A stretch of 64,000 bases of DNA from Wyeomyia smithii. Lineage: Eukaryota; Arthropoda; Insecta; Diptera; Culicidae. The notes under the pieces are model-generated. The model had not been told where the DNA came from. It was given only the letters and a program-made list of their open reading frames with translations, and did not search any database. This document shows positions 44,020 to 55,094 of the stretch, in pieces. Position 1 is the stretch's first letter. Each line of letters starts with the position of its first letter. The position numbers and the translations under genes are program-made. The stretch covers positions 82,585,249 through 82,649,248 of the forward strand of contig NC_073694.1 in the NCBI RefSeq assembly GCF_029784165.1. The letters are read 5' to 3'.

Positions 44020-44508
44020 CAGGGTTGATATTTGTTGACACTCTTGAGTGAAAGTGAAAAAAAGCATCCATAAACGTTATTTTTTTACAATCCTTTCAGA
44101 GTACTCCTTCCCGCTTTCGCATGGAAGTGAACTGTCAAAACACCTCATTATATTTCATGCGATGAAAGCAAGACAACAAAATCAGTTTATCAGTTAACGA
44201 AGATTGTCAAGGCATCGGTCAGTGCCAGTGAAAAAATGTTTCGGTGAGGTTCATTTTGGTTGAGTGGACTGTTTGTTTTTCTTTTTCGCTTTGAAGTGAA
44301 GATCATTTGGTTGGATTTGTCGTCAAATTTTATTCCGTAACCGTGAACGATGCGCGCGATCTATTTCATCTGGGTATAACAGCACGTTACTAGGACGAAA
44401 ATCTAGTGTATCTGAAAGAGTGCTGCGATCATTGGAAGTGAAAATTGAAAATGATTGGCTATAATTTTCGAAGAATTTTGCTGGGGAAAATAACTTTTAT
44501 GAGCACTG
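44020..44508 (-). mobile_element. hAT-derived MITE, copy 1 (~489 bp)
   Basis: The ends are CAGGGTTGATATTTG at the left and, on the minus strand, CAGTGCTCATAAAAG at the right. The first ~220 bp match the right end of the large hAT element and the last ~270 bp match its left end, both inverted. It is therefore an internally deleted derivative. A second copy lies at 46260-46749. The flanks GTGCGGAA and GTGGAATA are only partly alike, so the target duplication has decayed. Confidence 0.85.
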
Positions 44509-45771
44509 GTGGAATAATATTGTGAGTTTCACTGAAACTTATTCGCCGCGCTATAAACCGAAACTCTGAAACCAAATGCCCTTCTTGGTCGCCGAATCGA
44601 TTTCATTTTCCTCGGGACACTGTAAGCAACAGCCAAAATTAAATCTTCCTGTCTTGGCAACCCTTTCCAAAATCAAAACAAACTTCGATTCAGGCAGCAC
44701 ACTGAAGGCGACGTCAGAGGAGCCATTTTTACAGATTACTCTAATATAGATTGATATCATAATGCTTAAAACAGAAACCACGAAGTGAGTATATGATCCA
44801 ATAGATTTTCCTCTGGTGATTAGTAATCCTTTTTAGTCTCCACTGTCTCCAGCAGTGATTTCTTCAAGGATTTTTCCGATTCTTTAACAATGAAGGTTGA
44901 TGCAAATAAAAACAGCATACATCTGGCAACTCAGCGCGGCCTTTGATTCAAGCGCGGTGTTTGGATTAGACCGCGTTCAGTTTTGGGCAAATCTCTTAAT
45001 ATCAACAACGAAAAATGACGCGCGTCTAAGCACACCCGAACTGTTTCGCCGTGCCGCTTTCATTTACTCCCTATAACATCGGCCTCAGGGAAGAACCGGC
45101 TGCACCTACCGCTGAGGCTGATACCATACTGCTACTGGTACCCAAAGCTATTAACTCTTCAAATTAAGTGTTTTATTTGTCCTCAAAAGAACAATTGTTC
45201 AATTCCATATCGGATATAATGCAATCGCATCTCTGTAATATTACCGACAGTAATATTCTTCTGAACAAAATGATCCAACATTTCCATTAGAGGAAGTGCC
45301 GGCTGATGTACGGCAAAATACTCTCCCAATCGCTCGCGTTGGCGTTCAGCCTGGTAGAGGCCTGAGACGTGGTGACCAACCACAGGGCAAGTGATTTGCT
45401 TAATTCGAAGGCAGCTACAGGCGCAACCCGCTGCTATCCTCTGTTACTGCTGGCTGAGTGCTGATATCTGCTGCTACTGCTGTCAACGTTGTGGACGGTC
45501 CATCCAGCTCCGACTAATGAATGTAGCTAGTTTTCCCAGAAACACTCTTTTATAGCCGAGGGAGCTACGAAATAGGCCACGCCTTTCAGTTCAGTTTTTC
45601 CATTCCCTAATGTTCTTCAGACGAATTATTCCACAATTCGCATATGATTTTTGTATCCAGCGAACAAACACCGATGGTGCTCTCACACACGCAACGGTTT
45701 TAACCCGTAGGTATCTTATTGCGGTTTGTAACATCAAGCGATTTTGTTTGCTCGCTGTTGCGTGTTGCATC
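44509..45771 (-). other. pre-insertion sequence left of the hAT element, with a gene-like segment
   Basis: On the minus strand a TATAAAAG box (45554-45547) is followed by a leader with CAGCAGTAGCAGCAG. An open frame then runs to 45183 (CPVVGHHVSGLYQAERQRER ... LHYIRYGIEQLFF), with AATAAA after the stop near 45170. The layout looks like a short gene or pseudogene. The protein is not securely recognised. A faint likeness to the histone H2A fold region was noted but not accepted. A 27-bp block in it (CCCTGTGGTT.GTCACCACGT) recurs at 56037-56063. Confidence 0.35.
45764..45771 (+). repeat. hAT target-site duplication, left copy
   Basis: GTTGCATC, repeated exactly at 55444-55451 immediately outside the right inverted repeat. 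Eight bases is the diagnostic hAT length. Confidence 0.92.
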
Positions 45772-46259
45772 CAGTGTTGATAAAAGTCATTTTCCCCAGC
45801 AAAAATCTCCGAAAATTATAGCCAATTAGTTTCAATTTTCACGCATATATCAAGATGGCCTGACAACGTAATTTTTTTTAATTCTTTTATCACCAATATT
45901 TAGTGGTTAATTTGTGAGTTCGAAATCCAATTTGTGGTAATTTGTGGTTAAGTGGTTTCCGAGAAATTTTCAAAAAACTAAGTCAAGCCATCTTGAAACA
46001 TGATTTTTCTTTAAATGAATCGGACAACGATGATATATAAATCAATCGAAAGCTCTTAATTTATGGTTCACGAAAATGTTAATTTTAAAGTCATAATTAT
46101 TAGTGTTTGTACAGAAATTTGTGTTTTTTTGTTCACGTAGTTCTACGTTTTGTTTATTTGTTGATGACGCTGCTGGCCGCTAATGGCGTTGGCTGTTTGC
46201 GGTGTTTGTCATTGCTATACTGAGCGTGCGTTTGGGAAATATGCTAAATATCGTGAATT

Positions 46260-46749
46260 CAGGGTTGATATTTGTTGACACTCTTGAGTGAAAGTGAAAA
46301 AAAGCATCCATAAACGTTATTTTTTTACAATACTTTCAGAGTTCTCCCTTCCCGCTTTTTGCATGGAAGTGAACTGTCAAAACACCTCATTATATTTCAT
46401 GCGCTGGAAGCAAGACAACAAAATCAGTTTATCAGTTAACGAAGATTGTCAAGGCATCGGTCAGTGTCAGTGAAAAAGTGTTTCGGTGAGGTTCATTTTG
46501 GTTGAGTGGACTGTTTGGCTTTTTTTTCGCTTTGAAGTGAAGATCATTTGGTTGGATTTGTCGTCAAATTTTATTCCGTAACCGTGAACGATGCGCGCGA
46601 TCTATTTCATCTGAGTATAACAGCACGTTACTAGGACGAAAATCTAGTGTATCTGAAAGAGTGCTGCTATCATTGGAAGTGAAAATTGAAAATGATTGGC
46701 TGTAATTTTCGAAGAATTTTGCTGGGGAAAATGTCTTTTATCAGCACTG
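46260..46749 (-). mobile_element. hAT-derived MITE, copy 2 (~490 bp)
   Basis: Very similar to 44020-44508. Its ends are CAGGGTTGATATTTG and, on the minus strand, CAGTGCTGATAAAAG. It lies inside the left arm of the MULE-like element: the uninterrupted right arm reads through ATATCGTGATTCTTAG where this MITE sits. Flanks ATCGTGAA and ATCGAGAT are imperfect remains of an 8-bp duplication. Confidence 0.87.
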
Positions 46750-46916
46750 ATCGAGATTCGGGGAACTCAGCCAACACACTTGCTCTACTACAGGTAGCCC
46801 AACAGGCGCAGAATGGATATGTGTAAATTTGTTGACAAAAAGGATACCGGTAACAAAAATGTTCTTTCAAAGGAAAGCAATCCAAATTCGACGGATTATT
46901 TTTCGAGCGCACAGAG

Positions 46917-48144
46917 AAGTAACTCGAGTGGAAACCTGGCCAAAATTATTTTCGCTACTGTTTAGTAATATGTTGGAAAATATTTGAGTGAGAAGTGGAA
47001 GTGGCTGGTTCGAGTATTGTATCAAAGAGTAACTCTAATAATCACGCACATAACTTGATGTTTACATTTACATAGCCTATGTGGCTTCATTAATGTTATT
47101 GAACAACTCGTATAATTTGTGTTCGCAAAACGGGCAGCGAAACAAATCGAAGAATTTGCAAGAAAAATGATGTAGCAAAATATCTTCATTTTGAATTTTC
47201 AATTTGTTGCTCACAGATTATATAATGCCTCGTGGAACCTACGTAGGTTGGAAAAAGGCTTTTGGACGGAGTGTTATTTACCTGGATTATTGATTCTGTG
47301 CATCAAGTTAATTTTAAGTTAACTTAAATTAGTTGAAGTTCATTCACTTAACTATTTTCATTTAATCTTTGTTGAACTGAAACTCTGTTTTAAGCATGAG
47401 GCAGGTATTTGTCAAAATATGCCATGAACAACATTTTTCAAACGGGTCGCAAATGTCAATCCGGACGTAACCGGATGAGATATTTGCGAGGATGTGATGT
47501 TATGAACTTCCATTCCCCCGATGATTATATGATCGGATTCCGCGAGATTTGATAACTCTTTCAATATTGAAAACGCTCGAAAATACGTAAAAATCACTAA
47601 TTTCGAAAACTTCTTAAGAGTAGCTATAATTTTAAATATCGGAATTTTTTTCAACCGGTTTATTAGCATTGAACATAAAGAATTCATTTGGTGCATAATA
47701 TTGATCAATTGTCATTTTTTTGACGCCTGGCACAACTTGGTTCGATTCCCAAAAAATGCTTGTAAATTTGTCAATGTTTACAGCTCTCCCAGCATATGAT
47801 AATACCGTTTAACGTTGATCGAGTGATGGTATATTGTGAAGCATTTATTTAAGCTGCAGAAAAAAAATATAGCGGCACCAAAAAGCGACATATTTTTTTT
47901 TTCTTATTTTGGCCAGATTTTTGTTCTAGGTACTCCTCTGTGCGACGGTGCCACTAGTAGCTTGACAGACACGTGGACAGCAGAAATCTACTTTATTACT
48001 TTGCTCATAAGTTAGCACATATGCATGAAAAAATAACAGAAGAGCAACATTAAGTTGGATCTCGACATTTGTTTGAATATTTCTGAAACATTTCTCCGAA
48101 TCTAGGTGATGAAAAAGTGATAATTATTGTTTGCCATTCCTACT
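46917..48144. other. centre of the MULE-like element
   Basis: AT-rich. The longest frame (47412-47708, minus) has no transposase motif. Nothing else was recognised. Confidence 0.5.
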
Positions 48145-49052
48145 GGTTCTGAAAAATAATCCGTCGAATTTGGATTGCTTTCCTTTGAAAGTACATTTTC
48201 GTTACCGGTATCCTTTTTGACAACAAATTTACACATATCCATTCTGCACCTGTTGAGCTACCTGTAATGCAAGTGTGTTGGCTGAGTTACTAAGAATCAC
48301 GATATTTAGCATATTCCTCAAACGCACGCTCAGTATAGCAGTGACAAACACCGCAAACAGCCAACGCCACTAGCGGACAGCAGCGTCATCAACAAATAAA
48401 CAAAACGTAGAACTACGTGAACAATAAAACACAAATTTCTGTACAAACACTAGTGATTATGACGTTAAAAATTACATTTTCGTGAACCACAAATTAAGAG
48501 CTTTCGATTGATGTATATATCATCGTTGTCCGATTCATTTAAAGAAAAATCATGTTTCAAGATGGCTTGACTCAGTTTTTTGAAAATTTCTCGGAAACCA
48601 CTTAACCACAAATTACCACAAATTAGATTTCGAACTCACAAATTAACCACTAAATATTGGTGATAAAAGAATTGATAAAAATTACTTTGTCAAGCCATCT
48701 TCATATATGCAATTTTCACTTCCAATGATCGCAGCACTGTTTCAGATACACTAGATTTTCGAACTAGTAACGTGCTGTTATACTCCGATGAAATATTTCG
48801 TGCGCACCGTTCACGGTTACGCGATAAAATTTGACGACGAATCCGACCAAATATTCTTTACTGTTCCTTCGTCAAAGCGAAAAAGACAAACAAACAGCAA
48901 GCGTTACAGAGACGAAACGTCAAAATTGATCCAAGCTAGAGTGAATCCGAGAGAACAGTGGTTGGCTGAACTTGACAATACAAATGGATGCAGCATTCAA
49001 AGCAAACGTTCGTTTGCTATGTTTTCGTTCTTTAGTGCCGGTTTGTTTTTGC

Positions 49053-49240
49053 TTAGCATGGAGGAAAGCTGTGTGGTAGCCGGTCCAGTACGTGCCGCTT
49101 GAGGCTATCTTTTTGGCGGAACACGATCGCACAGTGCGAACAGACGGACGGTTTTTGGTAAGTGTGCCGCCGCAGGGGGAAAGTAGGCGATTTCGACTGG
49201 CTGAATCCCTGTTCACACACGCTGCAGCTGCACACACTCT
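49053..49240 (-). pseudogene. degenerate C2H2 zinc-finger fragment inside the hAT element
   Basis: On the minus strand the frame gives CSVCEQGFSQSKSPTFPLRR then H, and CSHCAIVFRQKDSLKRHVLD. These are two C2H2 fingers with the standard C-x2-C spacing and linker-like TYQKPSV (from TGEKPY). In the first finger His is replaced by Pro and in the second the last His by Arg, so neither would fold properly. Only about 60 residues remain. C2H2 proteins bind DNA. The piece looks like a captured or inserted fragment of a host gene and lies head-to-head with the H3 pseudogene. Confidence 0.7.
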
Positions 49241-49322
49241 TGGATTTTCTGGTGGATTTTTAAATATGTGTTATTCGTTCTACTCTCAAGGTGTCAACAT
49301 CGACTGAGAACAAACCCTAACC

Positions 49323-49724
49323 ATGGCCCGTACAAAGCAGACCGCTTGTAAATCCACTTGTGGAAAAGTTCCTCGTAAGCAGTTGGCCACAACGTCAGCT
49401 CGTAAAAGTGCCCCGGCTACTGGTGGAGTAAAGTAGCCTCATCGTTATCGTCCCGGAACAGTCGCTCTGCGTGAAATCCGTCGTTACCAGAAGTCGACTG
49501 AGTTACTGATCCGCAAGCATCCGTTCCAGCGTTTGGTCCGTAAAATTGTCCAGGACTTCAAACTTTTCCAGAGCTCTGCTGTTATGGCTCCGCAGGAAGC
49601 TAGTGAAGCTTACCTTGTCGGTCTTTTCGAAGATACCAATCTGTGTGCCACCCACGCCAAAGGTGTCACCATTATACCAAAGAACACCCAGCTGACTCGT
49701 CGTATCCGTGGTGAACGTGCTTAA
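49323..49724 (+). pseudogene. histone H3 pseudogene (replication-dependent type) inside the hAT element
   Basis: The intronless frame reads MARTKQTACKSTCGKVPRKQ onward and ends RRIRGERA. The K37 codon is TAG (49434-49436). Substitutions include R8C, G12C, A15V, K23T and A24S, and TDLR near residue 80 is reduced to one Leu. Ala31 and SAVMAPQEAS in helix 2 are of the replication-dependent H3 type, not H3.3. Length is otherwise normal. The stop, the damaged tail and the deletion show it is a pseudogene. It lies between the left end and the transposase gene of the hAT element. Confidence 0.93.
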
Positions 49725-49767
49725 AGTGGTTATCAGTTTCGTTTGCTTCTAAATTTGTAAAACAAAC

Positions 49768-49783
49768 GGCCCTTATGAAGGCC
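49768..49783 (+). terminator. degenerate histone mRNA 3' stem-loop
   Basis: GGCCCTTATGAAGGCC lies 44 nt after the H3 stop and is followed by ACCA. It has the 16-nt size and the flanking A-rich/ACCA context of the stem-loop that ends replication-dependent histone mRNAs, with about three changes. It supports a DNA-level copy of a histone gene over a copy of a polyadenylated mRNA. Confidence 0.75.
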
Positions 49784-49784
49784 A

Positions 49785-50706
49785 CCAACACTTTGAATGA
49801 AGATTTGAATTTGTTTTAAGCGTCTGGGATATTTCCGCAATTAAAATTCAATAAAAATTTTGATTACTCAATAAGGGTTCGGTTTCAAAAGTCGTTTTTT
49901 TACCTAAAAGGTTTTACATTCCACATTTAATTATCAGGTTATATTGAATATTGGTGTGCGCGGTTGAGAAAGGAAAATATTATCCTGAAAAGAGGCAACC
50001 TTTTTTTTCGAATGACCAGCGCTGCTCTAATGCCGCAGTTATGATAAAATCAACATTCGAACAGATTGGAGAACACAGTATACAGATGCTGCAACAGTTT
50101 ATTCATCAATGCTATTTTTAAAGAATAAAATATATTCTGAAATTTTGACCCTTTTCATGCTTTTCATAGATTAAAACATGTTTTTCACTTCACTCTGAAT
50201 TGGTTTTCTAAAAATTTACTTCATAGTGTCCATTTGTCAGGTGATTAAACTATAAATTTCCTATTTTTCGGTCCGCTACCAGCTCTACATTTAGGAAACT
50301 TTTTGACTAATGCAATTTCTAAAAATACAGGTGATTTGAAACTTAGACTAAAAACATTCGAAGACATCTCCGCGCTTTTTTAGTGTTTCTGTATCACATT
50401 TTGTAGGCATTTATATTTAACCAACATCGATTAATCGTTGTAAAATTTAGACGGTCTTTCCTGGCAGTGGTCATCCAGGAACCTATCAACTGACTGAGAA
50501 GCAAGTAAGCCTTCTCATTAGCGGCAACAAGCGGCGGCATCCGAAAGGCGAGTTAGCAAACCTTCTCGCTAAGAGTGTGGTAAGCTCTCTGCCCGTTATC
50601 GGCAACGATCCTGAAAGACGCGCGCAGCAAAATGCTGTCTGGTTACGACATAAATGCTGCTTGGGGGAACCATTCTGGGTGAAGCATTTTTAGGAAAGGA
50701 TAAGTA
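49785..50706 (+). other. hAT internal spacer with an open, exon-like segment
   Basis: Mostly AT-rich, but 50452-50691 (plus) is GC-richer and open for about 79 codons after an acceptor-like AAATTTAG: PGSGHPGTYQLTEKQVSLLI, then GELANLLAKSVVSS and RRAQQNAVWLRHKC. It ends at a stop. No family was recognised. It could be another captured host exon or chance. Confidence 0.35.
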
Positions 50707-50941
50707 CCGTGAGCCGTGAGGCGTCCTAATTCTGCGCGGCTCCTAATTCTGCGCACTTCGTATCGAAATGTTGATGCCGTTAAGTAAGAAAGGAAACATA
50801 AGCAGAAAGTAAACAGTTAATATATAGGAGATCACTTCCAAACTTCATTTTTGAAAATCTGCTTTCGATTGAAATTTTTTGAACATTTTAATACGAAGTG
50901 CGCAGAATTAAGAACCGCGCAGAATTAGGGCGCCTTACGGT
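50707..50941. mobile_element. MITE within the hAT element
   Basis: About 235 bp is bounded by inverted repeats built on TACCGT, GGCG, CCTAATTCTGCGCGG and CCTAATTCTGCGCACTTCGT. Both arms contain the CTAATTCTGCGC unit twice. No coding sequence is present. Confidence 0.75.
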
Positions 50942-51428
50942 AATCATTCTAGAAGACAATGTTTCTTGAGTCGTCTGTAACTTCTATTCTTGATGATATT
51001 TTAGACATTAATGGTAGATGGCAGATTCGTTGTACAATAATAATACACTGTGCAGTTTACGAAGTTGACAGTATCAGAGTTAAATTATATTTATTGAATG
51101 TTCTCTTCTCTTATATTTACGCAACAGTTTTTATTTGTTCGAAATACGGTTAATATTATTGTCGAATGGTTTAAATATTAAACGTAGTACTCTGCACTGC
51201 AGACAAATTAAAAAAATATTCAAAATCGAATATTGGTACATGTGAAAAAAAAAAAACAATGAATGCAACTTTGTTACATCGCGTGTTAAAAATGGTCTTC
51301 TGCGGTTTTTGAAGCAAATTCAGAAAATTTTCGTTATCGAATATTTTTACATGTAAGAATAAGTAACCTTAATAAATATCTTATTGTTAATAAATCGATT
51401 ACGTCGTTGATGACGTATTTAGGCTGTC
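50942..51428. other. sequence downstream of the hAT transposase
   Basis: AT-rich, and probably includes the transposase 3' UTR (minus strand). No recognisable gene. Confidence 0.5.
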
Positions 51429-54400
51429 CTATTTTGCAAAAGGGTACTCTACGGTTGAGAAAGAACTATCCAACGAAGCTGGAAATTCAAGTGGATCTTC
51501 TAATTGTAGAACTTTCCAGTCATAAAGATTTGAGAAGACTTTCTGGAAGACATCCCTATTGAGTTTAATTATCAACATATTCGCCAGGGTGTCTTCGCCC
51601 AGTCCTGTTCGTGAGTCAGTCAGAATCAAGGCTAGGGCGCTAAAGGCTCTTTCAACCGAAGACTGGCTTGACGGTGTAGCAAGCACTACTATTGCTACTG
51701 CATATAGTTCTGGGTGCGTGTGTTTGCGCGTTATCCAATGTTTCCAAACATCGTAACTGTGGCTTCGGCGTTCCTCTGCATCAAGCCCCTTGAGTTGTTT
51801 TTGAAACCTGGTCATGTTTGAATTTTCGTCTGCATTCAATGATCCTCCAAACATTTCCGTCATGACTAAATCAAAATCGTAGTCGGAAGTTGAAGGTGTT
51901 TTGACTACAGTAGTGCTCTCCGTCAAAGGTACAGGGCGTAGTCGGGATATCCTTTCCTGCAAGCTTGCAATGTATCGCTGGGAATGGAAAAGACATGTTT
52001 TGATTATATTTTAAGACCTGCGGGAATCAAGAACTTTTGCACTTGTACACTGAAGTCATTTTTTACGCGATTGTTTTCACGTTACCCGATTTTTTGCACG
52101 TAGCGGAAAATTTTATCAGAACAACGCATTTTTTCACACAGTTCGTCCAAAATTATGCGATTTTTTTACGCAATTCTTTTTTTGCGCGGACGCATCAATC
52201 GTGTAAAAAAAGAATCCAGCGTATACACACACGCACACACACATAAATACGCACATACACACACACACACACATACACACACAATGAAATTACCTGAATT
52301 TCGTCCTTTTCGTTGAGCGTGAACAACCTAGAACCATAAAAATTGAATCGAGGGTCCAGATAAAGGGCCATTTTGAATGCCCGTGAATTGCGGAGATTCG
52401 TTAATCTTGTCATTAAGGATTCATGAAGAGGTGCAGCGGATTGGTTATCATACAGTTTCTCGACTTCGCTAAGCGCCATGAGCCACTGCTTGTAGAAGTC
52501 CGGCAAAGTGACATGGGCCTCCTGCATCGTTTTGGTGCAAATGTAAAGTGGGTGGAATGCATTTCGATAATCGTGGATAAAAATCCAGTAATCTGAAAGG
52601 TCTAAAGAAAATGTTTGTTTTTTTTTAAGTGTATTTAAACGGTAATTTGTGTTGATTTACCTAACTCGGGGTACTCTTCAGCCAGTTGCTCGAAAAAGTT
52701 TTCTTGAGCGACAAAACTCTGCATCATTTTATAAATGCCACACCAGCGTGTGGCGTTCCAGATCGGTGGATACGATGCGGACGAGTTTTTGAAATTATTT
52801 TTGTACTTCGTGTTCCTGCAGCGCTTTGCGATTTCAGTGACTGCTTTCACGGTTTCGTTGGTCTTGTTAACAACATCCAGGATGGCTAGTTGAAGCGTGT
52901 GGACAGAGCAACGAATAAGATTTATATTGTTGTTGAATTCCTCTAGAAGACCAGCCGACAGCTTACGCTGTACACTGTCCTGTTCACTGTTATCGCCCTG
53001 CTCTATCGATATTTCTGCCAAGACGGCACGCTCTAATTCCATTTTCAACTCCTTCACAGCAGCACACATATTTGCACCGTTGTCTACTGTCACGGAGAAG
53101 ACCTGGTCCAACGAAACTTCGTACCCTTTTAGAACATCTAAAATTTTATTTTTGAGGAAGACTGCTGTTTGGCGTTCAGTGACTTCAAGCATAGCTGTAA
53201 AAGTAAAGTCAAGACATATTCAGCGATATAAAAAATTGATTTTCCTAATGACGCATTAATTAACCAGAGAATGCGATTTTTTTTCTTTATTGAGAAATTT
53301 TTAACCCGTATTTCAGGGGCGACTCGTGGCTTTTGAACCTGCCTGTTCAACTACAAATTCTGAAAATCGCAGTTTGAGGAAGTAATCACAATCTTGTCCG
53401 CGTAATATATGTATATATATGTATGTAGGTTTTTTACAGTATTCTTCGTCTTAATATTAAAATTTTGCCGCATGTTGATGGAAGCGTAACTAATTTTCCA
53501 ATCGATTGTTAGGAAAAAGCTTGCAAATAAATTTACATGATAATCAAAATAAAAGATTTCTGCTTTGCAATAAGAAAAATTTAACCCCTCCCCCTTGCTC
53601 ACGCTTATGAAATAAAGCGATTCTTAATCTTAGAAACATGTCCGATACGGTTAACCTAATGACTCCCCTTCCGTCTCTTCTTAAACTGCGCCGTTGAGAT
53701 ACATAAAAATTACAGGAATATACCCCTTATTTAAGAACCTACACATAGAATGTACCGAATTATACGGTAATCGATTAGGTAGTTTTGAAATTAATAAATG
53801 TTAACAACACTCATCCATCTCCCCTCCTCATAACTACGTCTCTATATAGCAGAACCTCAAATGAAAGAGTAATGTTGCAAAAACAGAGCTTATAGTTGAA
53901 ATCATCTGCATACCAATTTTCATGATTAACCATTAAAAACTCAAGTTTCCGAAAAATGAAGCTCAGCCTCCCCCTTCTTTCTATGCCAAGACAAAATCAA
54001 TGTTTCAGAAACATACTTAAGGACCCACGAATACAAATTGGAACGGAGACCAAGTAGGTGTGAGGGAGTTTACAAATAACAAATTTGCATTTTTTCTTGT
54101 TTCGTTAATGAAATAGATAAAATTTAAAGCTGTCGAGATACATCAGCTACTATAGCTTCTACATACCGAATTTCATAATGATCGGAGCAGCATTTTCAAT
54201 ATCAATAAAGATTGAAATACAAAACCCCCTCTCCGCTCATCCTTGCATTGCCACTGAGCTACAAAAAAAGTTTCAAATAGCACCGTACGTAGCAAAAATA
54301 CAACTCCTACTCAGAAACTTATGATTTTCTAATTCACCCCCTCCTTGCCTACGCCTATGAGATAGAGCAAAACTAATAAATTAGAAAATTTCACGGTAGT

Positions 54401-55094
54401 CTATATAATACAAATTAAAAATATAATATAATATCAACTATATAAATGGAAATATGTTTTTACCTAGAGTCCGAATCACAACCTCATCCGATTGGCTGTA
54501 TTGGACATTAATTCCAAGAACGCTTCTGTCATGACGGGATGCCGAATCTATTTTTAAACTAACCAACCTTCCTCTCATCTCGTTCCTTATTGCTTGTCGG
54601 ACTCTGTCTGCTGCCGTTGCCAGATAGTCCTTGATATTCACTCTATTGACCTTGAAATTCAATGATTCCGAAATCGGATTAAGTAACAATTTAAATCCGT
54701 CCCAATCTAGGCTGAAAAGCGGCATATTGTGGAAGCAGACCAGTTTTAGAATTGCTTCCAGGAATAGTTGTCGGTCTATAGCAATAGGTCGCTTTGCAAT
54801 AGCTCGTCGCTTTTTAGGAGCTTCTTCGACGTGCCTGAACATGCCTTTCAAAAATGCAGCCTCCGGGTGTTTGACGCGGCAATGGCGGATATAATTTTGA
54901 GCATCGAAAGTTTTCTGCTCGTAGGTGCAATAACTGTCCACTTCAATTGCACAGCGGGCCTTTGTTTCACTGAAAACTACTTGCTCGGCAGCAATTTCAC
55001 TTAGCGTTTTTTCGTTTCCTTTTGATTTTCTTTTAGATGGTCCTGGTGCGGATCTTCCGGAGCCAATTTCTTTTGGCGTATTATTTGTGTCCAT
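51429..55094 (-). CDS. hAT transposase, four exons, apparently intact (673 aa)
   Basis: Minus-strand exons: 55094-54464, 53194-52661, 52601-52294 and 51977-51429, with GT-AG introns. The exon lengths (631, 534, 308, 549) keep frame. There is no internal stop. Residues ~40-75 form a BED-type zinc finger (SYCTYEQKTFDAQNYIRH with following H). The catalytic core has the first Asp in LVSLKIDSASRHDRS (~185), the second in FSVTVDNGANMC (~247) and the hAT Arg-Trp motif in WNATRWCGIYKMM (~360). The C-terminal dimerisation domain holds the third acidic residue in PSSQSSVERAFSAL (~600). The enzyme cuts and joins the element ends in the nucleus. The third intron contains a CA repeat. The subfamily is not assigned. 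Confidence 0.9.
52210..52285. repeat. CA/GT microsatellite
   Basis: Imperfect ACAC and ACAT units within the third intron of the hAT transposase gene. Confidence 0.85.

Larger units (their letters stand above)
45843..48710. mobile_element. MULE-like element with ~570-bp inverted repeats, inserted in the hAT left end
   Basis: The termini are GCATATATCAAGATGGC at the left and GCCATCTTCATATATGC at the right. It is flanked by the 9-bp direct repeat AATTTTCAC (45834-45842 and 48711-48719). The left arm is 45843-46259 plus 46750-46916, and the right arm is 48145-48710. Its left arm is broken by a hAT MITE. The 1.2-kb centre has no recognisable transposase. Long arms and a 9-bp duplication fit Mutator-like elements. 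Confidence 0.8.

Noticed and set aside
44012..44516. Exact 8-bp duplication for MITE copy 1
   Set aside because: GTGCGGAA and GTGGAATA align only with a gap, so I do not claim a preserved duplication.
45183..45400. Decayed histone H2A gene
   Set aside because: A few positions resemble the H2A fold region (ME.L...V, then IR...E.L), but spacing is off by about eight residues and no diagnostic H2A motif is present. Likeness is too weak to name it.
49434..49436. TAG inside the H3 frame read as a recoded codon
   Set aside because: Other damage (missing TDLR, altered Arg8, Gly12 and Lys23) shows an ordinary pseudogene. Recoding is not needed.
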